Below, one piece after another: positions 55,469 through 64,000 of a stretch of DNA of 64,000 nucleotides. A program made the translations under genes and the position numbers. The stretch comes from Paludibacter sp. (lineage in GTDB: Bacteria > Bacteroidota > Bacteroidia > Bacteroidales > Paludibacteraceae): positions 212,858 to 276,857 of the forward strand of contig JAQTUE010000003.1 in NCBI GenBank assembly GCA_028710415.1. Direction: 5' to 3'. Each line of letters begins with the position of its first letter. Within the stretch, counting starts at the first letter, position 1. Below the pieces are notes generated by a model, which searched no databases, was not told the origin of the DNA, and saw only the letters and a program-made list of their open reading frames with translations.

Positions 55469-57898
55469 TTATTTGTTCAGGACTTTAATAGTAACATTTG
55501 TTTCTTTCAGCCAGGGAGCAGTAAACTTCAGATTCACTTTTCCCTCGCTTCCGGTAGCCTGTACGTAGGCTATTAATCTACCGTGATAAACACGTTGTAC
55601 ATTGTCGCTGTAATTTCCCATATCGGAGTTATTGCTTGCTTCCAGACCCAGTAATTTGGCAGGACCTTCGATAGCGCATGTAACCTCATCCTCCGAAATC
55701 ATTACGGGAATTCCTTTTTCATCTACTATCTGAACTGTCACCTGAGCTACCCCGTGGAAGTCTTTAATTTCGGAGATGTCGGATTGAGCGGTTATTGAAT
55801 CAGGCTTACCGGAGGTTTGCAAGGCGTAGCTACAGGTCTGATTATCTTTTTTGTCCAAACCAATCACTTCCAGTTTTCCTTCATGGAAAGGTATATCCCA
55901 ATAAATCACCCCGGTATTGTCATCCTGATTTTTCAGTTCGCCTGCTTGTTTGCCATTTAGTATTAAAAGAGCTTTGGATGCATTGGTATAGCATACTATA
56001 CGTACCATTTTTCCTTCTACGTAATTCCAGACAGGCCATGCATCCGTTGATAAAAAACGATTGTCTTTTGGTTGTGAATAAGTGCCAATGTAAGCAACAG
56101 GTTTTGTGCTCCATAAAGCCTGACGGAAGTGTCCGCGTGGCTTTATAAATCCTCCAAAATCCAGGAATCCGGAATAAAATCCCCGTGAAGGCCATGAGCC
56201 TGATTCTCCCAGATAATCTATTCCTGTCCAAAGGAATTGTCCGAAAATGTATTCATTATCACGTACAGCTTTCCACGATTTCATACTATGGCCATTCTCA
56301 CTCCCAAAGATAACCCGTTTCGGATAGTTGGCATGATCAAGTGCATAACGTTCCTCCGTATAGTTATATCCTGTTATATCGAGCGAAGAAGGATATTCCG
56401 TTTCGTTTGACATAACAACTCCTGCCAATGCTGCGGTTACAGGACGCGATGTGTCTAATCCTCGCACAATGGCAGCTAATCGTTTAGCAATAGCTCCAAG
56501 TCTTTCTGCTTTAGGATTGTTTGGTAAATATCCACCCTGAACAGGTTGGTTTATATTCGCATGATCGAGAATCGGATGAGAATACGGATCGTTTGGATAA
56601 TCAACTTCGTTCCCAATGCTCCACATGATAACAGAAGCATGATTTCGGTCGCGTAAAATCATATCACCCAAATCTTTATCGCTCCAGTCAGCAAAATAAG
56701 ATGCAGCACCCTGAAATCCCGGCGTGCCTTTATTCCAACCGGAAATCCATTTCTTTTTGGCAAACTCCCATTCATCAAAAGCCTCATCCATAACCAAAAT
56801 GCCCAGTTCGTCGCACAGTTCGTACACATCCGGTGCTTGTGGATTATGACTCATCCGTATGGCATTACAGCCCATTTCTTTCAGCGTGGTTAATCTTCGT
56901 TTCCATACTTCACGTGGTACGGCAGAGCCTAAACAACCCGCATCATGATGAATACAAACGCCTTTTACCTTTGTCCACACACCATTCAAGGCAAAGCCTT
57001 TGTTGGGGTCAAAAGTCAAGGTCCGTATCCCTATTTGTTGCTCATTTTGGTCTATGACTTTACCGTTTTGAAATATAATGGTTTTAAGTGTATAAAGATT
57101 TGGTTGTTCTAACGACCAACGCCTGGGCGAAGCAATGCTGAAGGTTTGTGATGTAACAGTCTTTTTGGTTGATTCAGTTCCCAGGCTCTTAAATGACCTG
57201 GCAACAATCTTTCCGGACACAGGATCAATTACCTGATAGGATACCAGTATGTTGGCGGCTTTGTCACTCTCGTTATGAATGGTCGTTTCTACCGATACAA
57301 CAGCTTTCTTATCGGTAACATTGGTGGCTTTACAATAAACACCCCATAAATCGATATGTACAGGCGATGCATAAACCAGATAGGCATTCCGATAAATTCC
57401 GGAACCGGTGTACCAGCGTGAGTCGGCATCCAATGAATGATCTACTTTTACTGAGATCAGATTTTCATGACCAAATTTTATATACGGAGTCAGGTCATAC
57501 ATAAATGAAATATAACCGTTTGGGCGTTTACCCACACTGTTTCCGTTGATAAATACTTCACTGTGATTATACACCCCTTCGAAATAGATATACACTTTAT
57601 TCCCTTTTTCAGTTTCGGGCACGCTAAATGTTTTGCGATACCAACCAATACCTCCCGGGAGGTAACCTGTCGAACTTGCTTTGTCAGGACTATAAACGCC
57701 TTCCACTGTCCAATCGTGAGGCAAGTTGAGTTGTCTCCAGTTGGAATCATCCAGGTTTGTAAGCTCACCATCTTTCACGTCCGAAAGTTTAAACCGCCAG
57801 TTGTCGTTGAATAATTGATCCCTCCCAAATTGAGGTTTTGCCTGAATGGTAACTACGAGTAACATTGCAGTAATTATCAACAATAATTTTATTTTCAT
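55469..57898 (-). CDS. GH2 beta-galactosidase-type enzyme
   Basis: The 809-residue exported enzyme has a signal peptide (1-20), a sugar-binding beta-sandwich (about 30-180), an Ig-like domain (about 190-290) and the GH2 barrel (about 300-600). Acid/base Glu431 is in WSIGNEVDYP, and nucleophile Glu534 in IFGSENGHS. A C-terminal Ig-like DUF4982-type region (about 640-805) follows. It probably removes terminal beta-galactose from plant glycan side chains. It is third in the operon. Confidence 0.91.
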   Translation of the reverse strand: MKIKLLLIITAMLLVVTIQAKPQFGRDQLFNDNWRFKLSDVKDGELTNLDDSNWRQLNLPHDWTVEGVYSPDKASSTGYLPGGIGWYRKTFSVPETEKGNKVYIYFEGVYNHSEVFINGNSVGKRPNGYISFMYDLTPYIKFGHENLISVKVDHSLDADSRWYTGSGIYRNAYLVYASPVHIDLWGVYCKATNVTDKKAVVSVETTIHNESDKAANILVSYQVIDPVSGKIVARSFKSLGTESTKKTVTSQTFSIASPRRWSLEQPNLYTLKTIIFQNGKVIDQNEQQIGIRTLTFDPNKGFALNGVWTKVKGVCIHHDAGCLGSAVPREVWKRRLTTLKEMGCNAIRMSHNPQAPDVYELCDELGILVMDEAFDEWEFAKKKWISGWNKGTPGFQGAASYFADWSDKDLGDMILRDRNHASVIMWSIGNEVDYPNDPYSHPILDHANINQPVQGGYLPNNPKAERLGAIAKRLAAIVRGLDTSRPVTAALAGVVMSNETEYPSSLDITGYNYTEERYALDHANYPKRVIFGSENGHSMKSWKAVRDNEYIFGQFLWTGIDYLGESGSWPSRGFYSGFLDFGGFIKPRGHFRQALWSTKPVAYIGTYSQPKDNRFLSTDAWPVWNYVEGKMVRIVCYTNASKALLILNGKQAGELKNQDDNTGVIYWDIPFHEGKLEVIGLDKKDNQTCSYALQTSGKPDSITAQSDISEIKDFHGVAQVTVQIVDEKGIPVMISEDEVTCAIEGPAKLLGLEASNNSDMGNYSDNVQRVYHGRLIAYVQATGSEGKVNLKFTAPWLKETNVTIKVLNK

Positions 57899-57965
57899 TT
57901 TATCTCAATTATTTATTACAAAAATACATCTTTAAGATTAAATCTATAGTTCCGGACTTTCTCTA

Positions 57966-59933
57966 TTACTCTTCCGATAACTTGAGCATACTAAAGTTGC
58001 GCGGAAGCCATACACGCATTTTGGACCCGCCCCGATTATCCCAGACATTATAAGGGATTGCTGTAAAAGTTTTTGTTTCAGATCGCAAATCCAATTGATC
58101 GGCTGTTGGGCTAATGGCAACTCCTTTCCCTTGTATGGTGTACGTTCCACTTAAAATATCCTTTTCAAAGGTAAGATTCAAAGCAGTAGCATCCGGCAAA
58201 ACAAAGCTGTTTACATCAAAGGAATTGTCTTTATCTTCGAGACAGAAAAGGATAGGACCACGTTCCAGTGCTACCAGGCCACGATCGGCAATTACTTTTT
58301 CATTAGCAGCTACACGTTGAATAGTCATTGCCAAATTGTATTCAACTTTATCATTCTTCTTCCATTCACGGTCGATAACGGCATATCCATCTTCCACCCG
58401 GGCAGAATAATCTTTACCATTCACCTTTAAAGAGTAAGAAGTCTTTGATCCATTGATATAGCTGTACAAATTACCCGGTACTGGTTGATTGATTGCCCAA
58501 CCCGGGATACGCAACCGTAATGCAAATTTGGTACTTTTTACCGGTTGAAGAGTAAAACTGATGGCTCCATCCCATGGATAGTTACTCGTTTGACTGATTT
58601 TTACATCTTGCTTTCCGTTCAGTTTCAGGGTGGCTATACTTCCAATAAACAGATTTACATAAAGACTATTCTCTTTTTGTGCGTAAATATATCCGGTAAC
58701 CGACGACATGAAACGGCACAAATTAGTTGGACAGCAGGAGCAATCGAACCAGGGTTGGCGTGTATAGCTACCATCAGCAGCTAAAGGATTGGGGTAGAAG
58801 AAGTTTTTACCATCCAGACTCACACCCGAAAGAACATTGTTGTAAAGACTGCGTTCCAACACATCAATATATTTGGTTTGCCCGTGTAGTTCGAACATTC
58901 TGAAATTCCAATACACATTGGCAATAGCAGCACAGGTTTCGTTATAGGCACTTTGATTTGGAAGCTCATAATTTTTACCAAAGCTTTCTCCATCATGCTT
59001 AGCACCAATACCGCCATTGATATAAAACTTCTTTGAAACCATATTTTCCCAAATACTATCTATCGCCGAAAGATATTCCTTATTACCTGTCAGTGCTGCC
59101 ACATCGGCCACACCGGAATACAAATAGGCAGCCCGAACGGCATGTCCGACAGCTTCTTTCTGGGCAACAACAGGAGATTGATCCTGCCAGTACGAACGGT
59201 CTTTATTGAGTTTTTTTCCTCTGCAATCAATGAAGAACTTAGCCAGGTCGAGGTATTTCTTATCGGCGGTAATCCGATAAAGTCGAACCAATCCCATTTC
59301 CACTATTTCATGTCCGGGAGCGTCGTTGCGTTTTCCGGGACCAAAAACCTGTGTCAGCAAGTCTGCATTTTTCAACGCAATATCAAGAAAGTTTCGTTTA
59401 CCGGTAGCCAGATAATGTGCAGAAGCAGCTTCAAACAAATGACCCGAGTTATAAAGTTCATGGCTCATGTTCGATTCGTTTATCCAACGGTCTTTCCCAC
59501 CCCAACTTTGTGGATGCTTAGGGTCAATGGTCCGTGCGGTGTATAGATACCCATCCGGCTCCTGTGCTTTTGAAACAATAGTAATTAAACTATCCACGTA
59601 TTTTCCTAATTTCTGATCAGGATGAACAGCCATTGAAAAGGATGCACCTTCAATCGTTTTGTAAATATCGGTATCATCAAATGGGAAAGTAGTAAGAAAT
59701 TTTCCGGTATGCGTTGCAGCATTAATGAAGTTTTGTACCCGCCCGGTTTCTTCGCACTTTTTGAAAGAAGCCGGAATAGTAGCCGTACGATTGGTTTCTA
59801 CGCGTGGAAGCCAGAATGCATCATTGAGCTTAACCTGATTAAACGGAACTCCCTGATAAGGATAATCGGTAGATTGTGCAGCCATTGAACCGGCGATAAC
59901 AGTTACCGTGAGCAATAAAAGTGTCTTTTTCAT
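57966..59933 (-). CDS. GH127 beta-L-arabinofuranosidase
   Basis: The 655-residue exported protein (signal peptide 1-19) has an (alpha/alpha)6 barrel with the GH127 zinc-cysteine site: Glu332 and Cys334 in YNETC, and Cys400-Cys401 in CSCCPTN, matching the ligands of HypBA1. The C-terminal part is a beta-sandwich. It should release beta-L-arabinofuranose, as in hydroxyproline-linked arabinans or pectin side chains. It is second in the operon, after GH31. Confidence 0.93.
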   Translation of the reverse strand: MKKTLLLLTVTVIAGSMAAQSTDYPYQGVPFNQVKLNDAFWLPRVETNRTATIPASFKKCEETGRVQNFINAATHTGKFLTTFPFDDTDIYKTIEGASFSMAVHPDQKLGKYVDSLITIVSKAQEPDGYLYTARTIDPKHPQSWGGKDRWINESNMSHELYNSGHLFEAASAHYLATGKRNFLDIALKNADLLTQVFGPGKRNDAPGHEIVEMGLVRLYRITADKKYLDLAKFFIDCRGKKLNKDRSYWQDQSPVVAQKEAVGHAVRAAYLYSGVADVAALTGNKEYLSAIDSIWENMVSKKFYINGGIGAKHDGESFGKNYELPNQSAYNETCAAIANVYWNFRMFELHGQTKYIDVLERSLYNNVLSGVSLDGKNFFYPNPLAADGSYTRQPWFDCSCCPTNLCRFMSSVTGYIYAQKENSLYVNLFIGSIATLKLNGKQDVKISQTSNYPWDGAISFTLQPVKSTKFALRLRIPGWAINQPVPGNLYSYINGSKTSYSLKVNGKDYSARVEDGYAVIDREWKKNDKVEYNLAMTIQRVAANEKVIADRGLVALERGPILFCLEDKDNSFDVNSFVLPDATALNLTFEKDILSGTYTIQGKGVAISPTADQLDLRSETKTFTAIPYNVWDNRGGSKMRVWLPRNFSMLKLSEE

Positions 59934-59994
59934 TTCTCTGTAAAGTTGGAAATTAATTATTTGTTATTTATTTCTTTATAATCACCTGCAAGCA

Positions 59995-62367
59995 TTAAAA
60001 CCTGATGCTGACAGATTTGCCTTTATAGACTATTGTTTTAGATGTTCCACCGGTCTGTACTCCGGAATCATTTCCTTTTTGAACAAGCACGAAATTAAAT
60101 CTTCGGGTTTTCAACATTCCTTCAAAACTTCCTTTGCGTTCACCTATTGTCAGGGTTTTTAATCGATTATCCCATTTCATTGATATTGTAGAATATAAGC
60201 CTTTCTCGTAGTTATAATTATCGTTTTCATCTTCATATAAAGAAAATTCACCATCTGCTCCCGGATAAATACGAATCTCCAGGTTATCCCATTTCTTTTC
60301 CTCTGCATATTGCACTTTCGGACCCCAGGGCAGGATAGTTCCTTGTTTTACATATAAAGGAATGATATTAATCGGTGTTTCTTTGGTAAAGCTTTGTCCT
60401 CCATGCAGTTTTTCACCCGTCCAGAAATCAACCCAATCCGCCCCTTTTGGCAGATACACTTCACGACTTCCGGTATGGCTGAAATCTTCAAAAACCTTAC
60501 CCTCTTTTTTGCCTGTATACATTGATTTTACAACCGGTGCAACAAGAATTGAACGTCCAAACATAAACTCATCGTTGATGTCGCGCACTTTTGGATCACC
60601 TTCGAACATGAGTGGAAACGCATACATGATAGAGGCAGATTTACTGGTCACTTCCCATGCCGTTGAATAAATGTAAGGCAACAGGCTGTAGCGCAGATTG
60701 ATATTTTTCTCAAGAGCATCGTACGACCAAACTCCCGGTTTTCCAAAGTTGTAGATCTCCCTGGGAATATCGGTTCCATGTGAACGCATCATGGGAGTAA
60801 ATGTGGCGAACTGTAACCAGCGGACATACAACTCGCGGAATTCAGGATTGTTTGCACCACCATCTTTCACCCAACGCCCGGCAAAGAAACCACCGATATC
60901 GGCATTCCAGTAAGGCACACCGCCAAGTGAGAAGTTCAATGCTGCCGGAATTTGTTTACCCAACATTTCCCAGGTAGACTGAATATCGCCCGACCAGGTA
61001 TTGGCTCCATACCGTTGCTGACCGACGAAGGCCGATCGGGTAAGGATACAAACGCGTTTGTCTGATGTAGTTGCTCTCTGATGGTCGTATATACCACCAA
61101 CATGCTCTAAAGGAAAAGCATTCACCACCGAACGGTAAGAACCTAAGAAAGTCGGTTGATCGAAATCCGCTTCTTTTATATTGATGTGATCGGGTTCAGA
61201 GGAATCGAGCCACCAGGCATCAACACCTACCGAGAATACGCCTTTGTTCAGATAATTCCAGTAAATATCACGGGCAGCAGGGTTATATACATCGTAAGGT
61301 TTAACACCCGATTTCGGTGGCCAGGTATCAAAGTCAATCATCATTTTCTTTGCCATCAACTCCTTGTATTGTTTTGTTAGCGGTCCAAATCCCGGCCATG
61401 CTACCACCATTAAGTGAGCTTTATTTTTGTGTACGAAATCGGCCATACCCTTGGGATCGGGGTAGGTAATAGGATCCCATGCCATCTGATTCCAAAGGCT
61501 GTCTTTTCCCCAATATTGCCAGTCTTGTATAATTCCATCCAGAGGTACTTTCAACTCACGATATTTTGCGACTACATCCATCAATTCCTGTTGAATTTTG
61601 TATCGCTCTTTTGATTGCCAATATCCATAAGCCCACAACGGAAACATGGGTGCTTGTCCGGTAAGGTCGCGCATTTGAGCTACTACACCATTACCCGAAC
61701 CACCATACATAAAGTAATAATCAGAGCAATCACCCAAGGATTCCATGGAGGTTTCCTGCACATTATCTGTGAAAACAGTTGAAGAATAGTTGTCCCAGAA
61801 AACACCAAAACCTTTGGATGACAAAAAGTAAGGAAAACAAACTTTCATGTTGTCGTTTTTCAACACTATTCGCTGACCACGTTGCTGCAACTTTCCGTTT
61901 TGCTGTTCACCAAGACCATAGATTGCCTCTTCTTTATCAAGTAGAAACGCCTGTCGAACGGTAAATGATTCTTTTTTTACATCAAGGGTAGGGGTAAACT
62001 GGGTTCCATAATCTTTTTCAGTAAACAGGTTATTTCCTTTTAAATCGGAATAACTTACTTTTCCGGTAGTAAGATTATAAAATACTTTTATTAATTTGCT
62101 GCTGATGGCAACTTCTTTTCCGTCGTCAGTAATATTTAAATCTGTTTTTTCGGGCATCTTAATGACTGACAGACTTTTTTTTGTTGTTGAGACTCTTTCC
62201 GGATTCTTAAGTACGCGTACAATAGTTGGACTATAAAACTGAATTTCAACCGTCATGGATTGAGTAGAGGTTTTAATACCCAAATTGGTTTTTTGGTAGG
62301 ATTGTGCAACTAATTGTATTGAAAGAAACAGGCAACACAATAGAAAATAAGCTTGGACTTTTTTCAT
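59995..62367 (-). CDS. Exported GH31 alpha-glycosidase (alpha-xylosidase or alpha-glucosidase type)
   Basis: ATG 62367 gives 790 residues with a signal peptide (MKKVQAYFLLCCLFLSIQLV then AQ); in-frame ATGs at 62376 and 62415 are less likely. The GH31 barrel (about 240-600) has nucleophile Asp388 in WWLDSSEPD and acid/base Asp461 in TWSGD. The proximal C-terminal part has typical GH31 beta domains and DUF5110-like tail. It is first in the CAZyme operon, with promoter box at 62442-62449. The DSSEPD wording and position favour xylosyl or glucosyl alpha-links in a plant glycan. Confidence 0.92.
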   Translation of the reverse strand: MKKVQAYFLLCCLFLSIQLVAQSYQKTNLGIKTSTQSMTVEIQFYSPTIVRVLKNPERVSTTKKSLSVIKMPEKTDLNITDDGKEVAISSKLIKVFYNLTTGKVSYSDLKGNNLFTEKDYGTQFTPTLDVKKESFTVRQAFLLDKEEAIYGLGEQQNGKLQQRGQRIVLKNDNMKVCFPYFLSSKGFGVFWDNYSSTVFTDNVQETSMESLGDCSDYYFMYGGSGNGVVAQMRDLTGQAPMFPLWAYGYWQSKERYKIQQELMDVVAKYRELKVPLDGIIQDWQYWGKDSLWNQMAWDPITYPDPKGMADFVHKNKAHLMVVAWPGFGPLTKQYKELMAKKMMIDFDTWPPKSGVKPYDVYNPAARDIYWNYLNKGVFSVGVDAWWLDSSEPDHINIKEADFDQPTFLGSYRSVVNAFPLEHVGGIYDHQRATTSDKRVCILTRSAFVGQQRYGANTWSGDIQSTWEMLGKQIPAALNFSLGGVPYWNADIGGFFAGRWVKDGGANNPEFRELYVRWLQFATFTPMMRSHGTDIPREIYNFGKPGVWSYDALEKNINLRYSLLPYIYSTAWEVTSKSASIMYAFPLMFEGDPKVRDINDEFMFGRSILVAPVVKSMYTGKKEGKVFEDFSHTGSREVYLPKGADWVDFWTGEKLHGGQSFTKETPINIIPLYVKQGTILPWGPKVQYAEEKKWDNLEIRIYPGADGEFSLYEDENDNYNYEKGLYSTISMKWDNRLKTLTIGERKGSFEGMLKTRRFNFVLVQKGNDSGVQTGGTSKTIVYKGKSVSIRF

Positions 62368-62441
62368 GGATTTCATTTGTAATGATTCGTGTATGTTTAA
62401 GGATAGTATATTCAACCATGCCTTTTCAATTTACAAGATGG

Positions 62442-62449
62442 CAAAGATA
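62442..62449 (-). promoter_or_regulatory. -7 box of the CAZyme operon
   Basis: TATCTTTG on the minus strand lies 75 nt upstream of the GH31 start codon at 62367 and fits TAnnTTTG. No clear -33 box, so an activator may be needed. Confidence 0.5.
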
Positions 62450-62621
62450 TTCATAATTTTAATTATAAAAGAGGATGAGAATTCCAGGAAGGTGGATAAT
62501 CATGGATATTTGTACGCTAAATCGACTTAGTTCCTAAATAATTATGCACATCCCAAATCTCAGTGACTATTGAAACTTAGTTGAAGCAATACTGAAAATG
62601 GATCTTAATAGTCTAAACACG

Positions 62622-62653
62622 AAAAAAGCAACTCATTTCTGAATTGCTTTTTT
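62622..62653 (-). terminator. Terminator of MORN/TonB gene (repeated hairpin type)
   Basis: AAAAAAGCAA (62622-62631) pairs with TTGCTTTTTT (62644-62653). Flanks TAGTCTAAACACG and GCGGTA are shared with the copy at 63843, so a block of about 55 nt is duplicated, not just the stem. Confidence 0.88.
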
Positions 62654-62728
62654 GCGGTAAGGACATTTGATACAGAATTTATATAAAATTTTGTTGGGAA
62701 CCGTATGATTGATATAATGGGTATGAAT

Positions 62729-63484
62729 TTAATTTTCCAGTTTGAAATTAACAGGTAATGTGTAATATACCGATACCGGTTCTCCATCAAGCATACCTGG
62801 TTTCCATTTTGGTAAGCTCTTAACTACTCTGATGGCCTCATCATCCAAAACGGATGTAGCACTTCTTATAATTTCAATTTTGGTGATACTTCCATCTTTT
62901 CCTACCACAAACTTCAGGATGGACTTTCCTTGTATACCTTTTTTTTGCATTTTGACCGGGTATTTTAAATTAATTGAGATATAGTTCATGAGAGCTTTTT
63001 CACCTCCTGGGAATTCCGGCATTTCATCAATCGGTGAATATTGAATCTCTTTTCCTTCCAAATTATAAGATTTTCCATTTATAAATTTACTATTAGAGTA
63101 ATTTTCCATCCTTTTAAGCTGCCCATTTTCCCAATAAGCAAGATTTAGCCCATCGATTTTTCCTCCTTTATATTCAGTTTCTCGTTGGATATTTCCGTTT
63201 TCGTACCATTTTTTTAATTTTCCATCAATAATATCTCTTAATTGCAATTTTTCATTTAATAAATTTATACAACTATATTCTCCTTTCAATTGTCCTGATA
63301 AATAAAAAAACTTATATGTTTTACGTAAAGAATCTGTAGGATCATTAGCTATAACACGAAAATATTTTGCTAATTTCAATGTTTCTACACTTTTGTTTTT
63401 AACATCGAAATAGGTAGTGTCTTGGGCGTGAATCGGGATTGAAATTATAAAAAGAAAGAAAGGAATGTATTTTTTTACTTTCAT
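62729..63484 (-). CDS. MORN-repeat protein with TonB C-terminal domain
   Basis: The 251-residue protein has a signal peptide (about 1-20), MORN/YwqK-like repeats (about 65-150, with KKWYENGNIQRETEYKGGKIDG and LAYWENGQLKRMENY) and a TonB_C domain (about 165-251, GKDGSITKIEIIRSATSVLDDEAIRVV, WKPGMLDGEPV). It lacks the usual N-terminal TonB membrane anchor and Pro-rich linker, so it is probably periplasmic and may contact an outer-membrane receptor. The family is common in Bacteroidetes; its function is not known. A TACATTTG box is upstream. Confidence 0.87.
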   Translation of the reverse strand: MKVKKYIPFFLFIISIPIHAQDTTYFDVKNKSVETLKLAKYFRVIANDPTDSLRKTYKFFYLSGQLKGEYSCINLLNEKLQLRDIIDGKLKKWYENGNIQRETEYKGGKIDGLNLAYWENGQLKRMENYSNSKFINGKSYNLEGKEIQYSPIDEMPEFPGGEKALMNYISINLKYPVKMQKKGIQGKSILKFVVGKDGSITKIEIIRSATSVLDDEAIRVVKSLPKWKPGMLDGEPVSVYYTLPVNFKLEN

Positions 63485-64000
63485 ATATTCGATAGTTTAA
63501 AAGCAAATTGCCATAGTAGAGTATATTTTCAACGAACAAATCTGCACAAATGTAAATATATTTTTTATTAATTGAAATATGTTGTGTAATTGTTGTGCAA
63601 ATGCCATTGTTAACTTTTTGTATCTTAACTCTCAATTTCGTGCATTCTTTTGACACAATGTTGAATAATTTACTTCTGACTCTATCTTTCGGACTTATAA
63701 CTGTTTGTTAAAATCAAAATACGAAGTATTTTTCTTATCCGTTTTTAATCCGCCTAATCCGCGTTTATCCGCGTTCAAATCTTAATTTTGGCTTGTACGC
63801 ACGGGTTGTGATAGTTGATCCGATTTTAATAGTCTAAACACGAAAAAAGCAACTCATTTCTGAATTGCTTTTTTGCGGTACGGACGGGTTGTGAACCTAT
63901 CCCATTTTACCCCTACATATCAATGCGTTGTATTCTTTGTTACTTTTTTGTTACGATTTAGTCCCAAATTTTCAGACTCCATTTTGGTAGCCTTTGACTT
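63485..64000. other. Right-edge region with repeated terminator hairpin
   Basis: The region contains a TACATTTG box (63547-63554, minus strand) for the MORN/TonB gene, and the third copy of the AAAAAAGCAA/TTGCTTTTTT hairpin at 63843-63874. The hairpin is flanked by GCGGTACGGACGGG, which looks like a fragment of something longer. A minus-strand frame is open from the window edge to a stop at 63920-63922 (26 codons, ending NRNKKVTKNTTH) and could be the end of a gene lying outside. It cannot be identified. Confidence 0.45.

Larger units (their letters stand above)
62416..62728. other. Intergenic region between CAZyme operon and MORN/TonB gene
   Basis: The 313-nt region holds the -7 box of the CAZyme operon (62442-62449) and the terminator of the MORN/TonB gene (62622-62653). 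No other feature was recognised. Confidence 0.6.

Noticed and set aside
63843..63900. tRNA gene at the right edge, suggested by GCGGTACGGACGGG
   Set aside because: The T-arm does not pair and no anticodon or D-arm follows; at most a fragment.

Overview
This 64 kb window looks like chromosome from a member of the Bacteroidetes, probably order Bacteroidales. Several promoters match the Bacteroides TTTG-N19-TAnnTTTG form, genes lack Shine-Dalgarno sites, one protein carries a type IX secretion (Por) C-terminal domain, and Bacteroidales-type families occur (DUF3256, long IF-2, short NusA, a trpBEGDCFA operon, SSS and RhaT transporters, a secreted CAZyme block). The species cannot be fixed from the sequence. 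No tRNA, rRNA, CRISPR array or intact transposase was seen.

Layout. 1-2168: yidC (partial) and pyrG, minus strand. 2469-14260: a plus-strand accessory cluster with a RhaM-like lipoprotein, a cytoplasmic GH31 glycosidase, three UroD/MtaA-superfamily proteins, an SSS symporter, RhaM, RhaT, a corrinoid protein and a stand-alone MetH-type activation protein. 14283-15014: two divergent small paralogues. 15049-22338: trp operon with a Trp-Trp leader peptide and attenuator. 22363-29652: a CotH/T9SS protein and rimP-nusA-infB, minus strand. 29768-31050: butyrate kinase with promoter and terminator. 31051-38151: accessory and repeat-rich stretch (BRO protein, class D beta-lactamase, a lipoprotein, an SPFH plus NAD-kinase-like pair, an exosortase-family protein). 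38152-49878: housekeeping genes (tsaD, tamB, a DUF3256 protein, rpmE2, an EamA transporter, truA, acyl-CoA synthetase, purU). 49999-62449: a six-gene minus-strand CAZyme operon (GH31, GH127, GH2, GH27, GH43-GH43, GH27). 62729-63484: a MORN/TonB-C protein.

How the genes may work together. The best candidate for an undescribed system is the 2469-14260 cluster. A full corrinoid methyl-transfer set (corrinoid carrier, MtaA-like enzyme, AdoMet-type reactivase and two more UroD-fold proteins) is interleaved with a glycosidase, two sugar-type transporters and two RhaM-family proteins, without the canonical rhamnose isomerase, kinase or aldolase. I infer uptake and cobalamin-dependent demethylation of an O-methylated sugar or methyl glycoside; the sequence does not prove the substrate. 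The CAZyme operon at the other end encodes exported enzymes for galactose-, arabinose- and xylose/glucose-decorated plant glycans, but no SusC/SusD pair lies in the window.

Noncoding structure is rich. Three copies of a roughly 330-410 bp hairpin element have a 115-nt central loop that is inverted in one copy relative to the other two, with matching changes in its arms. REP-like CCCCTTTAGGGG palindromes are dispersed, and one has become the N-terminal codons of trpG. Two arrays of an 11-bp repeat, simple-sequence arrays and a thrice-repeated terminator hairpin are also present. All functional calls are from reading the sequence; no database search was possible.
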